Assembly (NCBI RefSeq): GCF_030272615.1
Contig: NC_081414.1
Span: forward strand, 5,333,501-5,397,500
Reading direction: 5' to 3'
From: Cryptomeria japonica
Taxonomy: Eukaryota > Streptophyta > Pinopsida > Cupressales > Cupressaceae
DNA: 64,000 bases
In this document: one piece after another, positions 44,148 to 55,095 of the stretch
Layout of the letters: each line of letters opens with the position of its first letter
Position numbering within the stretch: the first letter of the stretch is position 1
The notes under the pieces: model-generated
Told to the model about the DNA's origin: nothing
Databases searched by the model: none
Seen by the model: the letters and a program-made list of their open reading frames with translations, nothing else
Program-made: the position numbers and the translations under genes

Positions 44148-46569
44148 TGTTGTGTCGGTTGTTCCAAGTGATGTCTCAGAATTACCTAAGAATTAGCCTT
44201 CTTCCTTCAACAAAATTCTGAGATCATTAGCCAATTGACAATGGTTTCCAATAAACTAAGCAACCCTTCTACACTTTTGGCTTTGCAAAACCTAGGCAGG
44301 TAGAACTCTAGCAACATTTATAAATATGACATAAATTAAGACAAATGTTGCATATAACAGATAGATCTTAGCAAGAACACCCAAAATACATAAAACATCA
44401 TCCAGAATTGGCTCTATTATGGTTATATTTCATTTATGCATAACTGAGAGCAAAAAAATTACTCCAACTCTACTCCTACAAACATTAAAAGGAAAATAGA
44501 TTTTGATAATTTAAATCTTTCTGAAAATACATTCGACAAGACAATAGATTAGTGCATATTCCTGGGTTATGGAGTCAAATAAGAAATCATTAATGAATTA
44601 CCCCAACAAGTTAAATCTAATCAGTAGGTCTTTCTATGTTAATGCATTAGATTAACAAACCCTCTTATGTAATCACAAAGTTCTACTTACTGATCCAAAG
44701 CTATTCACTCATAATCACAATTATATAATCAAACAAGAATAACTTTTCCTTGAAAAGAGCAGTGAAAAAGATAATACAATCACAAGAAAACTGTGATGAC
44801 AAATTTTGGTATCCTTGATACTTTAATTCATATGATTAAAAATATATAGCCTAGAGACAACCCTATGATATTATCAAAATAGTCCTGAATCTGATTGACA
44901 TTTTGTTTAAGAAAATATTTAAAATTTACAGATCTTTTCCATAACCAGTTTTCAACATTTTCTATTTAATCCGTCTGATATGAATTTCCAGAACCCACGG
45001 AAAGAAGAAGAATGGAGAATAAATAGGAAGAGTAGAAGCTTCCAAAATCTCCCATTTGCTGCCACATGCACCTTTCTCTTTCATCTCTCTGCAACAGAAA
45101 AAACAAATCTTGCCTTTTAAACATTCTGACCTGCACCTTTTCCTTTTGTTATGCAAAACATTATTCCTTTACTTTGTCTTTGTTTGCCACCAAAATTTAT
45201 TTGATTTTCTGTTTTGTCTCTTTCCCGTGGAAGCACTCTTTTATCCTTGTCTTTCACTTATCTTCACTATATGGAATTGCAACTACTTTGTCTTTATTCT
45301 CCTATCTCACCTATCCATATTCCTCTGCAAAAGTCTTTATCTCTAAGTGAAAACATTTCAATTTTTGGGCAAACCATATATTCTTATAGTAAAACAATAA
45401 ACATGCCCTCTTTCTTTACATGTGTTTTCATTTTCATGCTTATCCAATCAATATTTGTTTTAATACTTTTTAATAGTTGGTGAACATATTTCAATTCTGT
45501 ACACTATTTGGAATCCCTCTATGTGACCACATTTCTCAGAGAGAATAAAACTGACATATATTATGCCCTCATAATTAACCTCCTTTTTACTCACATGAAT
45601 ACTTCATCCACATTGGTAAAATATGCACATGCGTTTTACTTTAGTGGTGAAAATTCTTTCATTATGAGTAATGATATTCACCCAGTGAAAAATCACTCTT
45701 ACCTTTCACACATTCACCTTGGGTATGTATTCTTTAAGCTTTGCACCCTTAATTTTCACCTCCTTATGCATTTTACCCCTTTCTTGAATAATTTATTTGT
45801 CGTTGTTGCAAAAACTTTATAGTGGAAGATAAATATATTATTTAACTGTTTGCATATCTCCATCTTTTCATTAGTTCCACCTGCAAAATGTTTCACCCTT
45901 CAAGTGGAAAATTTTAACCCCTGCACCATAGTCTCTACAACTTCACTAATTTTCATGAAAACAAAATAATTCTCCACACACATATACCAAAATAAGCCTC
46001 GCATAGCTTCCGCAACTTATGGTGAATGTATCTTTTGATCTGCGATTTGAGTTTTCCTGCTACTTTGAGAGTTTTTTGAGGACTAAGTCTACTAAAACAT
46101 ATCCAGGGATCGGCCAAAACAAGATTGTATTTTAAAAGATATCATCATATTGGTGACGAGTAGAATTTACATCTGCAAATTGCATTTTCTTGAAGATTTC
46201 TAAAATATTTTCAAAAGTCTATTTTATGTATATCTTGCAATCATTGTAACCATGAGACCACATTTATTATTCATCTCCTCTTCCATGCATACATAGTTGT
46301 CATTGTATTTGCTTTAAAACTTTAAACCTTTTGCAACAAATCCATTTCCCCCATAGATTTAGGGCACATCTATGATTCACTCGGGGCACATTGAGTTCCC
46401 CTTTTTCGCCCTACTAAGCCCCAAGAAGATAATTTTCTTTTATGAATATGAAATGCATTAAACACATTTCATGTTGATTTGACCACTTACTCAAGGCTTG
46501 TTGAACTTAAAATATTACTTTGTTGAGTTCCGAGCTCCTTTTTCACTTGCTTTGTGAAGACAAGGTGCG

Positions 46570-46592
46570 CCCCCCCCCCCCCCCCCCCCCCC
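46570..46592. repeat. Homopolymer of 23 C
   Basis: An uninterrupted C run following gcg. Such runs are rare in AT-rich plant DNA, and the exact length may be uncertain because of sequencing. Confidence 0.8.
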
Positions 46593-46859
46593 AAATGGAA
46601 ATGTATTTAATAATGTTTTTACATCATTATTGAATAATGATTTAAATTAAACCATCTTATAACCCCTTTTCTTCTTGCCCCAAGACTTTGGAGGAGGGAC
46701 CCATCAACACGTCTTCAGTCCTTATAATAATACCTAAAACCACTTAAATATGCATATGGACCAAAAATATGAATATAAATACTAAAAATTTTATTTTCAA
46801 CATTTTGCAAAAAGGCCAAACCAAGCTTGGGGACTTTAAAAACCATGTTAAAAAACTAA

Positions 46860-47830
46860 TCAAATGGCCACTTGAGACTATGGCACCTGACAGGCTTGTA
46901 GTCTGATATATTGTGAACCATTTTGTAAAATGAATTCTCATGACAATTCCTGGAGTGCGAGATATTAATCTCTAAAGTTGACAACTTGGTTGTTTCTGCA
47001 TTGTTCTTTACCAAAACCCCTTCCAAGCCCTGTTTCAAATCCATTTTGAAAAAATAGCAAATAACATCATGAGGGTCTAGAACCTTGGACAATGGACCAT
47101 TAAACTACAAAGATTTCAAGGAACCAACTGGTTTAGAATGCAAGTCTTTGAACTGAAAGATAAAAAATAAAATGCAAAGGAACTTAAACTAGTTTAACAC
47201 TGATTTTGCCTGTTAATCTGAATAATTTGCATTTCATTTTTGGCCTGGAATGGACATCAAATAAAGTCTGGGGGTCCTACTAACTGACACATAAGCTCAT
47301 CTAGATGCAAGGGATCACAAAAAGATATGATCTGGATATAACAATCATCAGGGTGCAAGATATGAATGCTCCGAGTGAGCTCTCTTGAAACACTTTTATT
47401 GTGCAATCTGCAAAACATAACAAATTGCAAAGGGTTTGAGCTTGGCAAACATATCAAATGAGGTCTCGGGGATCTTCAAATGGGCAAAGGGGCACACAAA
47501 ATTGTAGGGAACACAAGGAAACAAGCGGTTTATCATGACAATCAACTGAGTGTGAAATGCAAGCCTCTAAAGTAGGCTACTTAGTCTTTTCTAAAACATG
47601 TGCACACAGTGAACCTTTGTTAACCCCTTAAATCAAGTGCTCCAAAAATGCATCAAATATGATCACAGAAGGTTGCAAGATGACCTATTCCATCTTTGAT
47701 AAGTACTCAACACTTCTTCAAAGTGATTTTGCATAACAATCAACGAGCTTAAAATTGGAGCTCTCCAAAGTGAGCTACTTTGACAAGATTTTGTAGTTGC
47801 TTTTCCGAGTGCATAGGCAAAATTTTACAT
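46860..47830. repeat. Degenerate tandem array, period about 200 bp
   Basis: About five units marked by TGACAATTC/ACAATCAAC, followed by a GTGCAAGATAT or GTGAAATGCAAG motif and CTCTCCAAAGTGAGCT-like wording. The units begin near 46,939, 47,130, 47,343, 47,538 and 47,737. Similarity is strong in the first 60 bp of a unit and weak after that. Confidence 0.45.
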
Positions 47831-47869
47831 GGGCCCTCAAAATTTACCCAAATTTTGGAGGTTCCAACA

Positions 47870-48199
47870 CTTTGTTCGCTTCTCATTTGACACATGTGCA
47901 TATGCCTCGCAACTAAAAACTCTAAGATGCCTCAATGAAGGATTATGACTGAACCATGCCTCCATAGGAATTTTATCATTGAAAGTTGATGTAGGAGACC
48001 TCTTAATCATGTAGCAAGAAGTGGCGACATCTTCAACCCAAAACTTTTGTTCTAGTCTAGCATCACTCAACATAGTCTGAACCTTCTCCATTAGTACCCT
48101 ATTCATTCCATAGTCTTTATAGAATACAAATTGTTCACCTATATATCGATGTGATTCCATGATAGACCTAAGGGAGATATTGTTATTGGAGAGAGTCAT
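47870..48199 (-). pseudogene. CopH integrase part (copia)
   Basis: The frame includes GMNRVLMEKVQTMLSDARLE, KFWVEDVATSCYMIKRSPTS, IPMEAWFSHNPSLRHLRVFS and CEAYAHVSNEKRTK. These are the carboxy side of the copia integrase core and the following conserved block. It stops at the left where the 3.7-kb insertion starts, and the next expected residues appear at 44,147. No integrase core is visible further right. Confidence 0.8.
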
Positions 48200-49322
48200 G
48201 GTAGCTTGGTGTATCCTATAGAAGCAATATCATTTTCTACTCTTAGTCTAATCAATAAAAAAGAATTTAAGTGGTTAGCCCACTTTATCTTTAGATATAT
48301 TATTTCTTATGATTTGTCTTCTCATGAAGATCAATCTCGATCAATAGTTGTTGGCTCTAGAGAATTTTTTTGAGGGGGTTTTGTAATGTTTATCTCATTG
48401 TGCATATGATTTTGATTTATGATGACATTTATAAGGATTTTAGGAGATATTATTGGGTTGCATTGTTAGTTTTGGAATGAATTTGAATTTTCTAATCCTT
48501 GGTTAGAAAGACTTAAATCCATGTTCATTATATGAGATACCTATATTTTTTATATTTTTCTTATCTATGCTTGAAATGAATGGTTGGGTGTTTTTAAGGA
48601 TTTCTAGTTGGGTTTTTATGAAGGAGATTTTACTTGTAACATCTTAACACTTTAAGGTGTTGGTAGTTGGACATGTTATGCAATATAATTTGTATATTTT
48701 TCTCTCTTTATTCTTTGATTACTTCCTAAATATTTATATTCATGTGGTTTGGACGTGGATAACATGGGATAGTTATGGTGACTCTTTGTGTAGCAATATG
48801 CAACAATTTATGTTGCATATGATGATCATTCTTATTGCACTTTATTTACTACACAATTTTGATTGTTAGCCACAACTTCATATGAGTTTTGATTTGTAGA
48901 CTTGGAATGCCTTGATCTATTTGTTATTTGATATTACCCATGCAATGGCAGTTTTGGGGTGAGAATGTTATTTATTAACAATTTTTATACGAAGTTTTTT
49001 TATTATGGTTTATGGGTTACATATGGTGTTGGCATGCATTCTATTGATGGTTTTGGATGCCTTTGGGGGTATGAATTATCGAATACATTATCTTTTATAA
49101 TGACCACTATTTCTAGTCAAGTGTCCATTTTTTTGTTGGTAGTAGAAAAAAATATTTGTTGTCACTTGGATTTGGTGCTTACGTTCTTTGTATTGTTTTA
49201 CCTTGACCTTAACTTTCATTTAAATTCTTCATATATATGGGCATACAAGCACAATAGTATGTCACACTCGTAGGACATCAAAATTTGCATGGTCAATAAA
49301 AAATAACAAACACCTTTGTTTA
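48200..49322. other. AT-rich DNA, no gene recognised
   Basis: T-rich on +. Two small open frames (48,657-48,869 and 48,959-49,273) match no family. It may be an LTR of unknown family. The last bases, gttta (49,318-49,322), are the left TSD of CopE. Confidence 0.35.
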
Positions 49323-49343
49323 TGTTAAGATATAGCTTCATTC

Positions 49344-49473
<130 letters not shown>

Positions 49474-49739
49474 TGATACTTTATTATAATGAAGAAGTTG
49501 TAATAAATGTTATTATCATTATTATTAATATAGTAATGATAATATTATAATGCATGATAAATATTACATTATATTATATTATCATTACTATATTAATAAT
49601 ATAGTAATGGTAATATTAATACATTATCAAAATGAATGATGAAATGCATTGTCGACAGTACTGTATACATTACCAACTGCCGACACTACTGTATACATTG
49701 CCGACTGCTGTTTGTGTCGGCTTACATTAAACAGTCTCC

Positions 49740-49784
49740 ATGTTAATGTAAGCGACTATTGTTAACAGTCGCTTACATTAACAT
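49740..49784 (+). other. 18-bp perfect hairpin in the CopE LTR
   Basis: Arm ATGTTAATGTAAGCGACT (49,740-49,757), a 9-base loop, and the exact reverse complement at 49,767-49,784. In the 3' LTR (54,771-54,815) one arm base changes C to T, which keeps a G-U pair in RNA. Confidence 0.85.
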
Positions 49785-50064
49785 AGCGACTATATACTAT
49801 ATACACTGTTTCATTGTTATGCGATGTTTCATTTGAGAGTCACGATCCTTGGGAAGTGACCGATCATAATTATATATATATTGTGTGCAGTGAGGGTTCG
49901 AATACAATCAGTTAAAAAGTTCATTGCTATTCTCCCCTCACTGCATACAATATTATATGCTTCAAATTAAAACAGAGATACACATATATATATCAGCATT
50001 AAATAAATAACAGTACTGAATATATTAACAGTGAATATATTCCCAAAGATCTGATTTCTTAACA

Positions 50065-50076
50065 TGGTATCAGAGC
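50065..50076 (+). other. CopE primer-binding site
   Basis: TGGTATCAGAGC, the standard 12 bases complementary to the 3' end of plant initiator-Met tRNA, directly after the LTR CA. Confidence 0.95.
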
Positions 50077-50167
50077 AGAGTTAAAGGGAATAAAATTCTG
50101 AATTATTATTGAAATACAAAGGAAAGATATCATTTAAAGAAGGAGGATTCAATCACAAATCATCAAA

Positions 50168-53100
50168 ATGACCATCGGAATCAGGATGGAACATAGATTG
50201 GAAGGAGCATCAAATTTTCTATCATGGAAAATTAGAATCACCACACTATTGCAAGAACTGGAATTAGAATCTTTCATAGAAGAAGAAAAAGAAATGCCTA
50301 CAGATGAAGCAGAGAAAACGACTTGGAAAAGGAGGAACAATAAAGCCAAGAAATTAATTGTTGATTCAGTTAAAGACTCCATTCTCCCAAGTATAGCAAG
50401 ATTAACAACATCATATGAGGTTTTCAAGAAAATTCAAGAAACGTATGAGATAAACAATACAAGTCGTATATTAACATTGAAGGAGCAATTATTGACCATA
50501 AAAATGAACAAAGGAGAAACAGTTACATCTTATTTCTTAAGAATTGCTGAAATACGAGATCAACTATTTTCAATTGGTAACACTATAGAAGACATGGAAT
50601 TATCTCTAATAGCACTAAGGGGATTACCAACATCATGGGAGAATTTTATTCAATGCATAAGCACACGTCCACCTCTACCAAAATTTGATCAACTCAAGAA
50701 CGACTATACTTAGGAAGAATCAAGACTTATTACGAGAGGAATAGGTCTAAAGAAAGAGGGAGAAACACAAGCACTCAACACAAAGTCTCACAACAAAAAG
50801 AGAAAATCCTTCAAAAGAAAGAGGGGATTCAAAAGAGATTTTTCTAAAATTCAATGTTACAAATGTGATAAATATGGGCACACTCATCGACATTGTCCTA
50901 AAAGGCAAAAGACTCAAGCCACCGTAGCTAAAGCAAAAGAAATTTCACTCTTCTTTACAGCTTTTTCAAGTGAACTAAACTCCAATAATGGAACTTGGAT
51001 AATTGATAGTGGTGCATCAAGACATATAACCGGATTCAAAAATCAGTTTGAGACACTTGAAAATTATTCAACCGAAGAAGTAACTATTGGAGATAACTCC
51101 ACCTACCCAGTGAAAGGAATAGGGACCTGCACTATCAAGATAAAGAATGGAGTATCTCTACAATTGAAAGATGTTCTATTTGTACCTGGAATCAAAAGAA
51201 ACTTAGTTTCTATATCAGGACTAGCAGACCAAGGATTCCGTGTCACCTTTAATGAGGACAAGGTTCTATTATGGCCTAAAAACTCAAATATGAAGAATGC
51301 TACAATAATAGGGACAAGAGACGGTAGTCTTTATAAAATATGTAATGATAAAAAATCTGCACTAACTCATGAAATCCCAAATCACAATGAATTATGGCAT
51401 AAAAGGGTAGGACATCTAAGGTATAATGCTCTACCTTTAATAAACAAAATTACTACGGGTCTTCCACACTTTAAAAATAATCATCCTAGCATTTGTAAAG
51501 GTTGTGCACTAGGAAAGAATATAAAAGGGTCTTTTCCTACAAGTGAGCACAAATCTAAAGTAATCTTAGAATTAATTCATACTGATTTATGTGGGCCCAT
51601 GTCAACACCTTCATTAACAGGATCACTATACCATATTATTTTTGTTGATGACTATTCTCGGAAAACTTGGATATACTTTCTTAAGGTTAAAGAATCAAGT
51701 GAGGTACTATCTAAATTCAAAGAATTTAAAGCTTTAGTAGAAAATCAAACAGATAAAAGAATAAAAGTATTAAGATCAGATAATGGAGGTGAATACAAAT
51801 CTGACATATTTATAGAATTTTGTAATTCTATTGGGATTAAGAGGGAGTATACTGTGTCGTATAATCCTCAATAGAACGGAGTAGCAGAAAGGAAGAATAG
51901 ATCCATAATCGAAGCAGCAAAAGCCATGATGCTCAATCAAAACCTTCATATTTCTTTTTGGGCGAAAGCTTCAAATACAGCAGTATATATTCAAAACCGA
52001 TGCCCACACTCCATATTAGAAAACATAACACCAAAAGAAGCATTCACAGGGATCAAACCAGATCTAAGTCATCTCAGGATATTTGGATGTTCTGTATACA
52101 TTCATGTACCTAAAGAGAAGAGGACAAAACTAGAACCATCAGGTAAGAGAGGCATACTTGTTGGTTATAGTGAAAACACAAAAGGGTATCGAATTTACAT
52201 TCCAGGACAAAAATCTGTTGAGATAAGTAGAGATGTAAAATTTGATGAAAATAACTCATTTAAAAACTTTGAAGAAGATAACATCCCAGAGATAGAAGAA
52301 GATCTCACTGCTGAAATTGAGAGGGAGGATATAGAAGAACCTGAATCTCCTGTCATTGAAAATGAGAATACTAATATAATCAATAGTAAGAAAAGGCCAT
52401 TATGGGCAAGGCAAATAATTAAAGAAAATAATGTAGAACCAAATGAAATATCTCATGAGAGTAAAAGGACAAGAACTCAAAAATGTTATGCAGCTCTTAT
52501 AACAGAAATCAATAACTCAAAACCATCAAATACTAAGGAGGCATTGTCTAATCAAGCATGGAGAGAGGCAATGATTGAAGAATATCAATCTATAATAAAG
52601 AATGATGTCTGGGACATAGTACCTAGACCTAAAAACAAAACCGTTGTCTCTTCTAGATGGCTATTCAAAACTAAATATGCTTCTGATGGAAGTATTTAGA
52701 AACATAAAGCTCGGTTTGTTGCTAGAGGGTTCTCACAAAAAGCAGGTATTGATTATGAAGAAATGTTTGCTCCTGTAGCATGGTATACATCAGTCAGAAC
52801 CATTATTGCTATAGTAGCCTCTAAAGGATGGAAGATACACCAAATGGATGTGAAAACAACATTCCTTAATGGCACTATTGAAGAAGAAGTATACTTAGAG
52901 CAGCCAAAAGGGTTCATTATACATGATGCATCAAAATATGTTTGCAAACTCAAGAAAGCACTATATGGGTTGAAACAAGCTCCTAAAGCTTGGTATGAAA
53001 GGATAAACATCTATCTTTCAAAACTAGGATACTCTAAAAATGATGCAGATCCTAACATTTACTTTAAGATAACAGATGGCAACATGGTTATTTTAGTTCT

Positions 53101-54046
53101 TTATGTAGATGATCTTTTAATAACAGGAGAGGATCATCTTATTGCAAAATGTAAGCAAGAACTCACTGCTGAATTTGACATGAAAGATTTAGGACTATTA
53201 CATTATTTCTTAGGGTTGGAAGTATCTCAAAAGGAAGGCTATATTTTGTTAAATCAACATAAATATACTATTGATATTCTAACCAGATTTGGAATGATGG
53301 AGTGTAAGCCTTTATCCACACCTATGGAAACAAATTTGCACAAACTCAAAGTTGAAGCAGAAGAGTCTGAACCTATTGATCCTACATTGTGTAGAGAAAT
53401 TGTTGGTTCTCTTATGCACTTGGTGAACACTAGACCTAACATCTGTTATGCAACCAATGTTGTGAGTCACTTTATGTGTGAGCCCAAGAAAATACACTTA
53501 ATGGTAGCTAAGCATATCTTGAGATATCTATGAGGATCTATTGGATTTGGGCTAAAGTATGAACAGGTAGAAATCAATCTTCAAGGATATTCTGATTCTA
53601 ATTGGGCTGGAAGTACGACGGATCGGAAAAGCACTACAGGGTGTTGCTTCAGTCTTGGTTCGGCTATGATTTCCTGGTTCAGTTGAAAACAGTCAGTAGT
53701 AGCATTAAGCTCCACTGAAGCTGAATATATGGCAGCATCCATGGGAGCACGTGAAGTTGTATGGTTAAGAAAGCTATTATTTGGATTGTTTGGAAAACCT
53801 TTAGATCCAACTGTGATTCACTGTGACAATCAAAGTTGTATCAAGTTATCTGTTAATCCAGTTTTCCATAACAGATCCAAACACATTGAGATTCAATATC
53901 ATTACATAAGAGATATGGTAGATAGAAATGTTGTAAGGCTAGAGTACATTAGTACTGAAGAACAGAGTGTTGATATTTTCACTAAGCCACTAGCAAAACT
54001 GAAGATAGAATACTTCAGAAACAAACTTAGCATGATCAAGTTGTGA
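50168..54046 (+). pseudogene. CopE gag-pol polyprotein, one frame with five nonsense codons
   Basis: A single reading frame runs from the ATG at 50,168 to the TGA at 54,044-54,046 without any frameshift. In-frame stops are at 50,711 (TAG), 51,872 (TAG), 52,697 (TAG), 53,531 (TGA) and 53,684 (TGA). Domains in order: gag core (ASNFLSWKIRITTLLQELEL), zinc knuckle CYKCDKYGHTHRHC near 50,854, protease DSGASRHIT near 51,006, and GAG-pre-integrase HHCC (LWHKRVGHLRYN to CKGCALGK). Integrase has HTDLCGP, RSDNGGEY and NGVAERKN, so all three acids are present. RT has LYGLKQAPKAWYERI and YVDD at 53,102. RNase H has GYSDSNWAG, SSTEAEYMA and HCDNQS, and the end is VDIFTKPLAKLKIEYF. All catalytic residues I can place are kept. 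Confidence 0.92.
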
Positions 54047-54195
54047 AATATGATTTATATTCCTCTTATTTATAAGTTTTTTATTCATGAATAAATGTAA
54101 AAAAAAAAATATGTGTATATTGCAATATTGTGTAAAATGATCATTGTGTGGGTTAACGTTTCAAGGTGACGATCTTGTAAATGGTTAACCAAAGT

Positions 54196-54394
54196 GTCAA
54201 GATAGACTACTTAAATGTGTGTCCTGATTGTTCGGATATCTTGACTCTTGTTATTACTGGATGTGTAATAACGAAACCATATCATGATAGACTACTTAAT
54301 TGTGTGTCCTGACTGTGCGGAGATCATGATATTCAAGTCTATACTCATGATGAGACTACATTAACTTGTATGTCCCGAAGTGCGGATGTCATGA
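54196..54394 (+). repeat. Three hairpin-capable repeats in the CopE 3' UTR
   Basis: Related units carry GACTACTTAA(A/T)TGTGTGTCC and end in inverted arms. Unit 1 has GTCAAGATA (54,196-54,204) pairing with TATCTTGAC (54,237-54,245). Unit 2 has ATCATGAT (54,281-54,288) pairing with ATCATGAT (54,323-54,330). Unit 3, about 54,344-54,394, has TCATGAT and TCATGA. Between units 1 and 2 an arm base changes on both sides, so pairing is kept. Confidence 0.7.
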
Positions 54395-54424
54395 TAGACT
54401 TTTTTTGATTAATACTCACTCGCT

Positions 54425-54433
54425 AAGAGGGAG
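54425..54433 (+). other. CopE polypurine tract
   Basis: AAGAGGGAG immediately before the 3' LTR TG. Confidence 0.8.
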
Positions 54434-54455
54434 TGTTAAGATATAGCTTCATTCG

Positions 54456-54506
<51 letters not shown>

Positions 54507-55095
54507 ATAATTTATTATAATGAAGAAGTTGTTATAAATGTTATTATCATTATTATTAATATAGTAATGATAATATTATAATGCATGATAAATATTACAT
54601 TATATTATATTATCATTACTATATTAATAATATAGTAATGGTAATATTAATACATTATCGAAATGAATGATGAAATGCATTGCCGACACTGTTGTATACA
54701 TTACCAACTGTCGACACTGATGTATACATTGCCGACTGTTGTTTGTGTCGGCTTACATTAAACAGTCTCCATGTTAATGTAAGCGATTGTTGTTAACAGT
54801 CGCTTACATTAACATAGCGACTATATACTATATACACTGTTTCATTGTTATGCGATGTTTCATTTGAGAGTCATGATCCTTGGGAAGTGACCGATCATAA
54901 TTATAAATATATTGTGTGCAGTGAGGGTTCGAATACAATCAGTTAAAAAGTTCATTGCTATTCTCCCCTCACTGCATACAATATTATATGCTTCAAATTA
55001 AAACAGAGATACACATATATATATCAGCATTAAATAAATAACAGTACTGAATATATTAATAGTGAATATATTCCCAAAGATCTGATTTCTTAACA
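54434..55095 (+). repeat. CopE 3' LTR
   Basis: TGTTAAGATATAGC...TTCTTAACA. Same ends as the 5' LTR, shorter TA tract, followed by attta. Confidence 0.93.

Larger units (their letters stand above)
44153..47869 (-). mobile_element. Putative 3.7-kb LTR-type insertion in CopH
   Basis: On the minus strand the segment starts TGTTGGAACCTCC and ends CAACCGACA, so it has TG...CA ends. It cuts the CopH integrase between ERRTK-like and LDNK-like residues that are adjacent in other copia proteins. Flanking pentamers tgttg (44,148-44,152) and ctttg (47,870-47,874) match at three of five bases only. No coding domain or internal LTR pair was found, so it could be a very long solo LTR, a noncoding LTR element, or a compound of several insertions. 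Confidence 0.4.

Noticed and set aside
45056-45822. Cluster of overlapping plus-strand frames rich in Phe, Leu and Ser (membrane-like)
   Set aside because: Three overlapping frames in T- and C-rich noncoding DNA. The hydrophobic look comes from base composition, and there is no start context, domain or homologous phrase.
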